From Caldithrix sp964598255 (GTDB taxonomy: Bacteria; Calditrichota; Calditrichia; Calditrichales; Calditrichaceae): 64,000 nt of DNA. A model generated the notes under the pieces. That model did no database searches. It was given only the letters and a program-made list of their open reading frames with translations, and was not told where the DNA came from. Location: positions 11,276-75,275 of the forward strand of contig CAZRBA010000096.1 of assembly GCA_964598255.1 (NCBI GenBank), given 5' to 3'. Below are positions 33,562 through 42,254 of this stretch, one piece after another; the stretch's first letter is position 1, and every line of letters begins with the position of its first letter. The position numbers and the translations under genes were made by a program.

Positions 33562-35008
33562 TCAAATTAAAAATTTGGCGCGGCATTCTTCCATTTATAC
33601 CGTCAGTACGTTTATGCAACGTGCGCTCGGTTTTATTATGTTGCCCATTTATACGGATCCCTCTTATTTGGCCTCCAAAAGTCAATACGGCGATTTGGCT
33701 TTGGTTTACACCTTTACCGCCTTTATGAATTTTGTGTATCTTTACGGAATGGATTCGGCCATTCTGCGATATTTTTTTCTCGGAAAATTCAAGCGTAAAG
33801 ATGTTTATTCCACCGGATTTCGAGGCGTAGTTCTTAATGCGGTATTTCTTTCGTTGTTGCTATATGTTTGGGCCCCGCAATTGGGGCAAATCGTCTTTGG
33901 AGGGGCCCATTACGCCTTATTGATTCGTCTCAGTGCCGGGATATTATTTTTCGATTCCATTGGCAATTTACCCTATTTGGTTTTGCGCGCCGAAGAACGA
34001 TCCGTTTTGTATTCCGCCTTTCGCATCGGTCGTTTTATGCTGGAGCTGGTGTTAAATATTCTTTTTGTGGTTGTTCTGCATAAAGGCGTTAGCGGAATTT
34101 TATTCGCCAACCTTATTGCTTCGATTATTAATTTAATTGCCTTGTTACCGTTTCAGGCACGTTATTTAAAAGGGGAATGGCGCAGCGATGTGTTTAAAAC
34201 CCTGCTTTTGTTCGGACTACCTATTTTGCCCAACGGTATTGCCTATTTAACGGTCGAAGTTAGCGATAAGTATTTAATGCGCATTTTGTTAAACAAGGAT
34301 TTACTCGGTTTGTATTCGGCCAATTACAAGTTCGGTTCTATTTTGTTACTTGTAGTTATTGCCTTCCGTAATGCCTGGCAGCCATTCTTTTTAAAAATTG
34401 CCAAACAGCCCGAAGCTAAAAAAATTTACGCCCGCGTGCTTACCTATTTTACCTTAATGGGAGCGATCGTAGTAATTGCGGGTAGCTTTGTCGTCGATTA
34501 TGTGGTACGCATTCCTTTGCCCGGCGGAAAAACACTGATGGGCAACATGTACTGGGGCGGAACAAAAATCATTCCGATTATTCTGGCCTCTTATTTGTTT
34601 TACGGTATGTACGTTAATTTTACAGTCGGTATTTACATTCGTAAAAAAACAAAATACATGGCCATATTTACCGGTTTGGCCGCGTTGGTTAACGTTTCGA
34701 GCAATTTGTACCTGATGCCGCATTACGGCATTATGGGCGCGGCCTATGCCACCTTGTTAAGCTATTTGGTCATGGCGCTTAGCATTTTTATCGTTAATCA
34801 AAAAATTTATTATATTCCCTACGAGTACGGACGTGTGGTTTTTATTTTGTTGTATTTGGCGGCGGTGTTGGTCGTATATTATGCTTTCCAACCCGGTTTG
34901 CTTTTACGCTTGCTTATTATCGTCATTTCTCCGGCAGTGTTCATTGTGCTGCGTTTTTTTCGTCCCGAAGAATGGGCCGCCCTGAACAAATTGCTCCGGC
35001 GGGCGTAA
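33554..35008 (+). CDS. Oligosaccharide or lipid flippase, polysaccharide biosynthesis (Wzx/MATE-like) family
   Basis: This is a 484-residue integral membrane protein with about 14 hydrophobic segments. It begins MINQIKNLARHSSIYTVSTF, the usual start of Wzx and related MOP-superfamily exporters. The ATG at 33554 is inside the aroQ end; a frame from 33512 is too long. RLGGYLLDYV-type substrate residues cannot be assigned. Proteins of this family flip undecaprenyl-linked sugars to the periplasmic face. Its neighbour LpxK supports a role in envelope glycolipids. Confidence 0.83.
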   Translation: MINQIKNLARHSSIYTVSTFMQRALGFIMLPIYTDPSYLASKSQYGDLALVYTFTAFMNFVYLYGMDSAILRYFFLGKFKRKDVYSTGFRGVVLNAVFLSLLLYVWAPQLGQIVFGGAHYALLIRLSAGILFFDSIGNLPYLVLRAEERSVLYSAFRIGRFMLELVLNILFVVVLHKGVSGILFANLIASIINLIALLPFQARYLKGEWRSDVFKTLLLFGLPILPNGIAYLTVEVSDKYLMRILLNKDLLGLYSANYKFGSILLLVVIAFRNAWQPFFLKIAKQPEAKKIYARVLTYFTLMGAIVVIAGSFVVDYVVRIPLPGGKTLMGNMYWGGTKIIPIILASYLFYGMYVNFTVGIYIRKKTKYMAIFTGLAALVNVSSNLYLMPHYGIMGAAYATLLSYLVMALSIFIVNQKIYYIPYEYGRVVFILLYLAAVLVVYYAFQPGLLLRLLIIVISPAVFIVLRFFRPEEWAALNKLLRRA

Positions 35009-35058
35009 ACACAAACGGCAGGTTAAGCGGCTCCGTTCGGAATAAACGGATTAAAAAG

Positions 35059-36108
35059 ATGAAACTATTGTTATTAATTGTAAAAATTGCACTGATTCCC
35101 TTTTCCCTGCTTTACGCATTGGTTACGGAAGTTCGCAACTTTTTATTCGATTGGCATTTGCTGCCTGTTTTTAGGAGCAAAATTCCGGTGGTTTCGGTAG
35201 GCAACATCCGCGTGGGCGGCACCGGAAAAACCCCTTTTACCATTTGGCTGGCGCAGCGCCTGAGCGAACATTCGGTGCGCGTAGCCATAGTAAGCCGTGG
35301 CTATCGGCGTAAAAGCAAAGGCCTTAAATTGGTTGCCGAAGCGGGAAAAATCGTTAGCGATGTACAGGATGCCGGTGACGAACCATTGCTTATGGCCCAC
35401 AAAGTACCGCAGGCATTGATTATCGTATCCGAAAAACGCAAAAAAGCGTTACATCACATCGAACTGACTGAAGCAGCGGATGTGGTGATACTTGACGACG
35501 CGTTTCAGCATCGTTGGGTGGCGCGCAATGCGGATATTGTACTTTTACATTCCGCTGGCTTTTGGGATAATTGGCCATTGCCGACCGGGCGCCTGCGCGA
35601 AACGATTTGGCAATTAAAACGGGCAACTTACTTGCTTCGGCGTCCCGATAAGGCAGGCGGAAAACCAATAACCTTTGTGCCGCAACACCGTCAATTCGAA
35701 ATCGAATTTGTGCCCGGAAAGATAGTAAACGAATATTTCGAACCCTTGGGCTCCCTTGAAGAATGGCGCGGAAAACCGGCGATTGCTTTTGCCGGAATAG
35801 CTCGTCCGCAAGCTTTTTTTTCCATGCTTAAGCGAAAGGGAATAAAGTTGTTGGCAAGCGAACGCTTTACGGATCATTATCGTTACAAAGAAAGCGATTT
35901 GCAGCGGCTGTTACACCTTTGTCGCGCTACCGAAGCCCGTTGGTTATTTTGCACGGAAAAAGATTTGGTAAAAATACGGGAATTTTTACCCGTATTGGAA
36001 GCCGAAATTAAAATAGCAGGCGTGCATTTGGTAGCGTTATCGCTTGAAGTCCGTTTACAAGACGAACAAAATTTTTTGAATGACCTTGTAAAAAGGTTGA
36101 CAATCTAA
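35059..36108 (+). CDS. lpxK: Tetraacyldisaccharide 4'-kinase
   Basis: This is a 349-residue enzyme that phosphorylates the lipid A disaccharide at the inner membrane. The N-terminus has a membrane segment (LLLLIVKIALIPFSLLYAL). The P-loop is VGNIRVGGTGKTPF at about residues 47-60. Further family markers are VAIVSRGYRR, GDEPLLMA, DVVILDDAFQHR and RATYLLRRP. The ATG at 35059 is preferred to an in-frame start at 34972, which lies in the flippase gene. It shows that the organism makes lipid A, so it has a lipopolysaccharide-type outer membrane. A tRNA promoter lies inside its 3' end. Confidence 0.94.
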   Translation: MKLLLLIVKIALIPFSLLYALVTEVRNFLFDWHLLPVFRSKIPVVSVGNIRVGGTGKTPFTIWLAQRLSEHSVRVAIVSRGYRRKSKGLKLVAEAGKIVSDVQDAGDEPLLMAHKVPQALIIVSEKRKKALHHIELTEAADVVILDDAFQHRWVARNADIVLLHSAGFWDNWPLPTGRLRETIWQLKRATYLLRRPDKAGGKPITFVPQHRQFEIEFVPGKIVNEYFEPLGSLEEWRGKPAIAFAGIARPQAFFSMLKRKGIKLLASERFTDHYRYKESDLQRLLHLCRATEARWLFCTEKDLVKIREFLPVLEAEIKIAGVHLVALSLEVRLQDEQNFLNDLVKRLTI

Positions 36109-36125
36109 AAAAATGTCCTTAAATT
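36097..36125 (+). promoter_or_regulatory. Promoter for the tRNA-Met genes, inside the lpxK 3' end
   Basis: A perfect -35 TTGACA (36097-36102), a 17-base spacer and TAAATT (36120-36125) predict a start near 36132, about ten bases before the initiator tRNA. The -35 box overlaps the last codons of lpxK. Confidence 0.7.
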
Positions 36126-36141
36126 ATTGTTTCGATTTGAT

Positions 36142-36215
<74 letters not shown>

Positions 36216-36222
36216 CTAAATA

Positions 36223-36251
36223 AGGTGATCCATACCGATCACCTATTTTTT
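36223..36251 (+). terminator. Intrinsic terminator between the two tRNA-Met genes
   Basis: AGGTGATC (36223-36230) and GATCACCT (36237-36244) form a perfect 8-bp stem with a 6-base loop, followed by ATTTTTT. It stands only four bases before the second tRNA gene. Confidence 0.75.
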
Positions 36252-36254
36252 GAT

Positions 36255-36327
36255 GGCGGCGTAGCTCAGTTGGCAGAGCAGAGGAATCATAATCCTCGTG
36301 TCCGGGGTTCAAGTCCCTGCGCCGCTA
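36255..36327 (+). tRNA. Elongator tRNA-Met (CAT)
   Basis: This is a 73-base cloverleaf: acceptor GGCGGCG with CGCCGCT (G1-T72 wobble), D arm GCTCAGTTGGCAGAGC, anticodon loop ATCATAA and T arm CGGGGTTCAAGTCCCTG. The acceptor and discriminator (GCTA) match the elongator tRNA-Met of other bacteria such as Bacillus. A tRNA-Ile2 with modified CAT was considered because TilS follows, but the acceptor pattern favours Met. CCA is not encoded. Confidence 0.9.
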
Positions 36328-36360
36328 CTTTTTTTATCGGAAAAAGTCCGAGACATTATT

Positions 36361-37710
36361 TTGATCAAACGTTTAGTATCGTTCTGCAAAACTCATCAGC
36401 TTCTTTTCCCAAAAGATATTGTTTTTGTTGCCATTTCCGGAGGTATCGATTCGGTAGCTTTGCTCGATGCGTTTCTGGCACTTGATGATAACCTACCGCT
36501 AACCGTTAAAGCCATCCACGTGAATCACGGTGTGCGGGGTTCGGAATCCGAACGCGACGAACATTTTGTGCGTTCGTTTTGCGCACGTCGGGGCGTGGAA
36601 CTAACCGTGGTTCATTTACAGGGATTTAATACCGCAAGCAATGAGGCGGCCTTGCGCGAAGCGCGCTATCGGGCCTTTGACGAATTGCTCGGGCAGCATC
36701 CCGGGGCAAAGCTGGCCACGGCACACACCTTAAACGATAATATCGAAACCTTGCTCATGCGCTTGGCCAAAGGATCGTCTTTAAAAGGATTGCGCGGCAT
36801 TCCCGTTAAACGGGGCCCTTACATCCGGCCGTTTTTGTTTTTGAGGCGAGCCGAGATCGAAGAATACGTACGCCACCGGCAATTGACATTTGTTCGTGAT
36901 TCGAGCAATGCCTCATTCAAATATTTGCGTAATCGAATTCGTCACCAATTATTGCCGGTTTTCGAAGATATTTTCGGCAGCCAATTTTATGAAGGAATAG
37001 CCAGGAGTTTGGAAGAGATCAATGATTTTTACGCATTGTTCGAGCGGGAATTTTTTCGCAAAACCGAAGCAACGATTGAGCGTAAGGGAGATCGTATCGA
37101 AATCGACCTTAAAAAATACACGGCTCTCGACAAACGGTACCGCTTTCGGTTAATCGATTATTGTATTTCTGCTTTTTATCCCTTAAATTATTCATTTTCA
37201 AAAACGTACTTGCAACGCATCGATCGGTTTTTCGACAAAGCGCGTGTAGGTGCCGTTTTAAATGTGCATCGGGATATTCTGCTGGTAAAAGATCGACAAA
37301 AGGTTATCCTGGCCAAACAAAACCCGCAACAGACGGAAACTTTGTTTTTGTATCCGGAAACAAAAATTCGTTTCCATGCGTTCGAGATCGAAATAAAAAA
37401 AGTTTCGTTTGCTCAGGTGCACCTAACGAACAATAAAAATGTCGAATTTATTTGCGGTGATAATGTTCGCTTCCCGTTATTGGTGCGGTCGTGGCGGCCT
37501 GCAGATCGATTTTATCCGTTGGGATTGGGCAAAAGTCAGAAGGTCAAAGATTTTTTTGTCAGGCAAAAAATCGACATCCTGAGCAAAAAGCAAATTCCGT
37601 TGATTTGCAACGGTGATGAAATCGTCTGGATTGCCGGTTATCGTTTGGACGAACGCTACCGGGTTCATAAAAAGTGTCAACATATTTATAAAATTGAAAT
37701 CAAAACGTAG
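36361..37710 (+). CDS. tilS: tRNA(Ile)-lysidine synthase
   Basis: The enzyme joins lysine to C34 of the CAU anticodon of tRNA-Ile2 so it reads AUA. This 449-residue product has the PP-loop SGGIDS at residues 26-31 and the family block VNHGVRGSESERDEHFV, followed by AHTLNDNIETLLMRL and GLRGIPVKRGPYIRP. The C-terminal domain holds RSWRPADRFYPLGLG. There is no ATG before the PP-loop; the TTG at 36361 gives the normal N-terminus (IKRLVSFCKTHQLL). A start at 36298 would lie inside the tRNA. The gene begins 33 bases after the tRNA and is probably co-transcribed with it and with hpt and ftsH. Confidence 0.94.
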   Translation: MIKRLVSFCKTHQLLFPKDIVFVAISGGIDSVALLDAFLALDDNLPLTVKAIHVNHGVRGSESERDEHFVRSFCARRGVELTVVHLQGFNTASNEAALREARYRAFDELLGQHPGAKLATAHTLNDNIETLLMRLAKGSSLKGLRGIPVKRGPYIRPFLFLRRAEIEEYVRHRQLTFVRDSSNASFKYLRNRIRHQLLPVFEDIFGSQFYEGIARSLEEINDFYALFEREFFRKTEATIERKGDRIEIDLKKYTALDKRYRFRLIDYCISAFYPLNYSFSKTYLQRIDRFFDKARVGAVLNVHRDILLVKDRQKVILAKQNPQQTETLFLYPETKIRFHAFEIEIKKVSFAQVHLTNNKNVEFICGDNVRFPLLVRSWRPADRFYPLGLGKSQKVKDFFVRQKIDILSKKQIPLICNGDEIVWIAGYRLDERYRVHKKCQHIYKIEIKT

Positions 37711-37721
37711 GAAATGCGATT

Positions 37722-38270
37722 ATGCAATACGATCAATCGGTTTTGGTACCTGGTAATTACAAGGTGCTGCTTTCGGAAGAAGCCATCCAAAAACGCTTAC
37801 GGGAATTGGGTGAGCAAATCACAGCCGATTTCAAGGATAAGCGTCCTATTCTCATCGGTATTTTGAACGGAAGTTTTGTGTTTTTGGCCGATTTAATCCG
37901 CTATGTCAATACGGATTTGGAGGTGGACTTTATCCGAATTTCCAGTTACGGCGACGGGCGCGAGTCTTCGGGCCATATCAAAATTTTAAAACCGTTAAGC
38001 GCCGATATTAACGGCCGGGCGGTTTTAGTGGTGGAAGACATTGTGGATTCCGGACTGTCTGTACAGTTTTTACGGAAAATGCTGGAGGCTTTTAATCCTT
38101 CCGAATTGCGTTTTGTTACTTTGTTAAATAAACCGGAAAAGAAAAAAGTGCCGGTACAAATCGATTATGTGGGTTTTGAAATCGAAGATAAATTTGTGGT
38201 GGGTTACGGTCTGGATGACGGCCAGATAAAACGAAACTTACGTTCTATTTACTACATTGAACAGGAATGA
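37722..38270 (+). CDS. hpt: Hypoxanthine phosphoribosyltransferase
   Basis: This is a 182-residue purine salvage enzyme that makes IMP or GMP from free bases and PRPP. The PRPP loop is VLVVEDIVDSGLS (about 104-116), with GILNGSFVFLADLIR and DFIRISSYG upstream and a YVGFEIEDKFVVGYGLD base-binding segment. The order tilS-hpt-ftsH is shared by many bacteria. AGGA lies nine bases before the ATG; the stop is followed at once by the ftsH ribosome site. Confidence 0.96.
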   Translation: MQYDQSVLVPGNYKVLLSEEAIQKRLRELGEQITADFKDKRPILIGILNGSFVFLADLIRYVNTDLEVDFIRISSYGDGRESSGHIKILKPLSADINGRAVLVVEDIVDSGLSVQFLRKMLEAFNPSELRFVTLLNKPEKKKVPVQIDYVGFEIEDKFVVGYGLDDGQIKRNLRSIYYIEQE

Positions 38271-38287
38271 AAGGAAGCGTTTTTCGT

Positions 38288-40402
38288 ATGGAAAATAAAA
38301 ACAATAAACATAATCCGAATGAAGATCCCAATAAAAAAGACCAGAACTCCAACGATGAATTTCAGTGGAAAAAGGCCTCTAAAACGGGCTTGATTTGGAT
38401 TCTGATTCTTTTGGCTGCCATTGCTTTTAGTACCATGTGGCCCAGCAATCGCTCCGACGAAGTGGAAGTGGATTACAATACCTACCAAAAACTACTGAAG
38501 GACGGTGAAATTGTTCAGGGTGAGGTAACCCTTAAAGATTTGAAATTCCGCGGTAAACTAAAAGAAAAAATGACCATTCAGGTCGGCAAGAGCATGAAAT
38601 CGGCTCAATATATTCGCACCATTTTACCGTATGTGGACAATACAACCACCAAAGAATGGGAACAGTACGGCGTTAATATCCGATTTGTGGAACCGCCCAG
38701 CGATTGGTCGATTATTTTAATTAACATTTTGCCTTGGGTTTTGATTTTGGGTGTGTGGATCTTTTTTGCCAAACGCATGCAAGGCGGGTCCGGAGGAAGC
38801 CGCGGTATTTTCAACTTCGGCAAAAGCAAAGCCAAAATGCTAACCAAAGATAAAATTAAAGTTACGTTTGACGATGTGGCCGGTTGCGACGAAGCCAAAA
38901 TGGAACTGCAGGAGATCATCGAATTCCTAAAAGAGCCGCAAAAATTTACCCGGCTGGGCGGAAAAATTCCCAAAGGCGCATTGCTGCTCGGCCCTCCGGG
39001 AACCGGAAAAACCTTGCTGGCCAAGGCCGTAGCCGGTGAAGCCGGTGTGCCCTTTTTTAGCATGAGCGGCGCGGATTTTGTGGAAATGTTTGTCGGAGTG
39101 GGCGCTAGCCGTGTGCGCGATTTGTTCGAGATGGGACGTAAAAACGCTCCGTGTATTATTTTTATTGACGAAATCGATGCCGTGGGGCGCCATCGCGGCG
39201 CCGGTTTGGGAGGCGGACATGACGAACGCGAACAAACCCTGAACCAGCTTTTGGTGGAAATGGACGGTTTTGACACCAAAGAAGGGGTTATTTTAATTGC
39301 CGCTACCAACCGACCCGATGTGTTGGATGCTGCGCTTTTGCGTCCCGGTCGTTTTGACCGGCAAATTGTGGTGGACCGACCGGATGTGCGTGGTCGCGAA
39401 GGTATTTTAAAAGTGCACACACGCAAGGTACCTTTGGACAGTTCGGTTGATCTGCAAGCCATTGCCCGGGGCACGCCCGGACTTTCCGGAGCGGATTTAG
39501 CCAATTTGGTAAACGAAGCCGCTTTATTGGCAGCGCGCAGAAATCGCAGCAAGGTAACCATGGCCGATTTCGAAGAAGCCAAAGATAAAATTATGATGGG
39601 CATGGAACGCAAATCGGTGCTCATCAGCGAAGAAGAAAAAAAGATTACCGCCTATCACGAATCCGGCCATGTGTTGGTCGGTAAACTTACGCCTGGTACC
39701 GATCCGGTGCATAAGGTAACCATTATTCCGCGCGGCCGCGCTCTGGGTGTGACGGCCTATTTGCCTATCGACGAACGGCACACCTATTCTTACGAATATT
39801 TGCAAGGCATGCTGGCGCAGTTGTTAGGCGGCCGTGCCGCAGAAAAGTTAGTTTTTAAGCAATTAACCACTGGGGCCGGTAACGATATCGAACGCGCTAC
39901 CGATTTGGCGCGCAAAATGGTGTGCGAATGGGGCATGAGCGAGAAAATGGGCCCTGTTACCTTTGGCAAAAAGGAACAGGAGATTTTTCTGGGACGCGAA
40001 ATCGCCCAACATCGCGATTACAGCGAAAAAACAGCGGAAGAAATTGACGACGAAGTAAAACGTATTGTTGCCAATGCCGAAAAACGCGCCATGCGCCTGC
40101 TGGAAGAAAACATCGATAAGTTGCATGCTTTGGCCAAAGCTCTGCTGGAATTCGAAATTTTGGACGGCGAACAAATCGATCGCATTCTGCGCGGCGAAAA
40201 AATTGAGCACCCCGCATTTGCCGCCAAAGATGCCGATACCAACAGCCGCGAAGAACGCCTGCGGGAAGTGGAAAAATTCAAAGAGCATTTGGCCAAACAA
40301 AATCAAAATCGGGAAAGCGAACGGGAAGAGCAAACAACGGAAAGCGAACAACCCGCTGAGGAATCCGATAACCGTGATTCGGAAACGGATAACGATATTT
40401 GA
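38288..40402 (+). CDS. ftsH: FtsH, membrane-bound ATP-dependent zinc metalloprotease
   Basis: This is a 704-residue protein. A first membrane helix (about 34-50) and a second near residue 150 bracket a periplasmic domain. The AAA+ domain has Walker A GPPGTGKT, Walker B CIIFIDEIDAVG and second-region-of-homology ATNRPDVLDAALLRPGRFD. The zinc site is HESGHVL with a later Asp/Glu region. The C-terminal tail is very acidic and Q/E-rich. I prefer ATG 38288, 11 bases after AAGGAAG; an ATG at 38267 overlaps hpt (ATGA) but has its ribosome site too close. FtsH degrades membrane and regulatory proteins. A terminator follows. Confidence 0.97.
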   Translation: MENKNNKHNPNEDPNKKDQNSNDEFQWKKASKTGLIWILILLAAIAFSTMWPSNRSDEVEVDYNTYQKLLKDGEIVQGEVTLKDLKFRGKLKEKMTIQVGKSMKSAQYIRTILPYVDNTTTKEWEQYGVNIRFVEPPSDWSIILINILPWVLILGVWIFFAKRMQGGSGGSRGIFNFGKSKAKMLTKDKIKVTFDDVAGCDEAKMELQEIIEFLKEPQKFTRLGGKIPKGALLLGPPGTGKTLLAKAVAGEAGVPFFSMSGADFVEMFVGVGASRVRDLFEMGRKNAPCIIFIDEIDAVGRHRGAGLGGGHDEREQTLNQLLVEMDGFDTKEGVILIAATNRPDVLDAALLRPGRFDRQIVVDRPDVRGREGILKVHTRKVPLDSSVDLQAIARGTPGLSGADLANLVNEAALLAARRNRSKVTMADFEEAKDKIMMGMERKSVLISEEEKKITAYHESGHVLVGKLTPGTDPVHKVTIIPRGRALGVTAYLPIDERHTYSYEYLQGMLAQLLGGRAAEKLVFKQLTTGAGNDIERATDLARKMVCEWGMSEKMGPVTFGKKEQEIFLGREIAQHRDYSEKTAEEIDDEVKRIVANAEKRAMRLLEENIDKLHALAKALLEFEILDGEQIDRILRGEKIEHPAFAAKDADTNSREERLREVEKFKEHLAKQNQNRESEREEQTTESEQPAEESDNRDSETDNDI

Positions 40403-40427
40403 AACATGCAAAAATGCGTTTAGTAAC

Positions 40428-40452
40428 AAAGGGAGCCTTGCTCCCTTTTTTT
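40428..40452 (+). terminator. Intrinsic terminator after ftsH
   Basis: AAAGGGAGC (40428-40436) and GCTCCCTTT (40440-40448) form a 9-bp stem with a 3-base loop and T run to 40452. It closes the tilS-hpt-ftsH unit. The rest of the gap to 40658 holds only the promoter candidate at 40603. Confidence 0.9.
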
Positions 40453-40602
40453 GTTTCGGACGGGCGTAAACGGCAAGATGGCGAATGGTCTTTTGTTGCT
40501 AAGCGACAATTAAAAACAGACCGCTTGTGTCAAAAACGGTGCAGAACCGGAGATTCGGCTATTTGTTCCCAAAAATCAATAGCGAAAATTAAAGGAAATT
40601 TC

Positions 40603-40631
40603 TTGAAATTGAGGCGTTAACAAGATACATT
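40603..40631 (+). promoter_or_regulatory. Promoter candidate for the TPR-folP-cdaA unit
   Basis: TTGAAA (40603-40608), a 17-base spacer and TACATT (40626-40631) lie 28 bases before the ATG at 40659. Each hexamer differs from consensus at one or two positions. Confidence 0.45.
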
Positions 40632-40658
40632 GTGTTATCATAAAAATTAGGAAGCATC

Positions 40659-42254
40659 ATGAGTTCAATCATTCGTTTTTTATCGGCCGACGTACCGGGC
40701 GGTATTTATTTGTTGCTCTTCGTATTAATTGTGGTCAATTTGACTTTTTACTTTTTTCGGAATTCAGATTTGGTTTCGCGTGACCGCCTTAAAAAAAATG
40801 TAATTACGGCCAACGTGGTAATTCTTTTGTTTTACATCGCTCTGTGGTTTGTTTTTCAGCCCCCAAAGCCTCAGGAAAGGGTGGTGGTGCTGCCTTCAAA
40901 AACCGGATCGCGCTTTGTGCTATCTCCGAGCGCATTGCGTTTTCCGGAAGTGGTTAAACGGATAAGCATCAATAACACACCGCCGCGCTATTTGTTTCAT
41001 CGCTGGAATTGGCTTTACCAAACATTAACTCCCAAAAAAGTAAGCGATTACCAAAATTGGCTGCACGCGGCCAAAGCCATGAAAGCGCGTTACCTTATCG
41101 AAAGCGCTTTTGACGGTAACGGTTTTCATTGTCTTGTTACCGATTTGAAAAAGAACAAGCAATACCGATTTGCTCAAAACGATACCACGGATTTTTCCGT
41201 GGTTTTACTTGCCATGCAAAAAAAGTTCGGCTTTTTTAAAAAAGATCCTGTTTTAAACGTGCTACCGCAAAATGCATTGTTACGGGCACGCATTTTGTAT
41301 TTGAATGGCCGCTACGATGCGGTTATCAAAAAAACGGGGCAGCGGCACGACTTGGAATCGCGTATTTTAACAGCGGCCGCTTATGTGCGCAAGGGCTTAA
41401 AGCGCCCGGTAGACTTCGAAAAAATGAAATACGTAAAAGTCAAAAATCCCGATTTTGTTAAAGCGCGGCAAATCTTAATTCCCATAGTTAAGCAAAGGAA
41501 AGATACGCCGGAAACCGATTTGCTATTGGGCCGTATGGCCATTCGCCAGCAGGATTTTAGCAAAGCAGAGATTTTTCTGAAAAAGGCCTATGTGGATGAT
41601 CCCGAAAATGCGCGGGTTTATTATCAACTGAGTTTCTTGCTGCCGGATCGTTTAAAAGATATCGGATACAAAGATCGGGTGGCCGTTTTGGAACGCGCCG
41701 TTTATTTTGACCCCGGATATCGCGATGCGGTTTACCAATTGGCAAACGAAATTTACCTGGCCGGAATCGGTACCTTGCGTTCTACTTCGGAAGGGATTCG
41801 GGTGGCCGAACAATTCCTTAAAATTCAGCCGGGCGATGCTCAAATTCGGAGCTTGTTAGGATCTTTGTACGCCAAAACCAACCATCCGGAAAAAGCCCTG
41901 CCCATTTTTCAACAATTACAAAAGGAATATCCAGAAGATGCCAATTCCTATTACAGTTTGGGCGTGTGCTATTATTTGATGAAAAACGACAGTGCCGCAT
42001 TAAAGCATTTTATGAAGGCCATTCACATGGCGCATCATCGCGATTCGTATTTGTATGTAGCCATGATTTACAATCGGCAAGGGAAATTGGATTCGGCTTT
42101 GAAGTATTTTAGGCAACGGGTAAAATTACAAACCGGAGATGACGACAAATACGCATTGGAAGCCATGTACGGCATTCGCACCGTTTTGAAAAAAATGGAG
42201 GAGCAAAAAAAGAAACATGCACTTACGCCCGATTCATCTAACGTCAAAAAATAG
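40659..42254 (+). CDS. Membrane-anchored TPR-repeat protein
   Basis: This is a 531-residue protein with two N-terminal membrane helices (about 17-33 and 48-66). A mixed region follows to about 200, then helix-pair repeats typical of tetratricopeptides: ARAKQILIPIVK-like units, EIFLKKAYVDDPENARVYYQLSF, ALPIFQQLQKEYPEDANSYY and YVAMIYNRQGKLDSALKYF. The repeats probably form a cytoplasmic or periplasmic binding surface; topology depends on the two helices. AGGAAG precedes the ATG. The last 38 bases overlap folP, whose ribosome site is inside this gene. Partner unknown. Confidence 0.75.
   Translation: MSSIIRFLSADVPGGIYLLLFVLIVVNLTFYFFRNSDLVSRDRLKKNVITANVVILLFYIALWFVFQPPKPQERVVVLPSKTGSRFVLSPSALRFPEVVKRISINNTPPRYLFHRWNWLYQTLTPKKVSDYQNWLHAAKAMKARYLIESAFDGNGFHCLVTDLKKNKQYRFAQNDTTDFSVVLLAMQKKFGFFKKDPVLNVLPQNALLRARILYLNGRYDAVIKKTGQRHDLESRILTAAAYVRKGLKRPVDFEKMKYVKVKNPDFVKARQILIPIVKQRKDTPETDLLLGRMAIRQQDFSKAEIFLKKAYVDDPENARVYYQLSFLLPDRLKDIGYKDRVAVLERAVYFDPGYRDAVYQLANEIYLAGIGTLRSTSEGIRVAEQFLKIQPGDAQIRSLLGSLYAKTNHPEKALPIFQQLQKEYPEDANSYYSLGVCYYLMKNDSAALKHFMKAIHMAHHRDSYLYVAMIYNRQGKLDSALKYFRQRVKLQTGDDDKYALEAMYGIRTVLKKMEEQKKKHALTPDSSNVKK

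Noticed and set aside
36255..36327. tRNA-Ile2 (CAT, lysidine-modified) reading of the second tRNA
   Set aside because: The next gene is tilS, which made this tempting, but the acceptor stem, G1-T72 wobble and 3' GCTA match bacterial elongator tRNA-Met better.
38605..39624. Long minus-strand reading frame (339 codons) opposite ftsH
   Set aside because: It is antisense to the conserved AAA+ domain of FtsH, its predicted protein is low-complexity S/P/K-rich, and it has no ribosome site; it arises from codon bias of the real gene.
39863..40429. Minus-strand frame of 188 codons at the end of ftsH
   Set aside because: It mirrors the acidic FtsH tail and ends at its terminator; no start site or homology.
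40399..40620. Small plus-strand frame after ftsH
   Set aside because: It runs through the ftsH terminator, and its composition shows no protein-like pattern.
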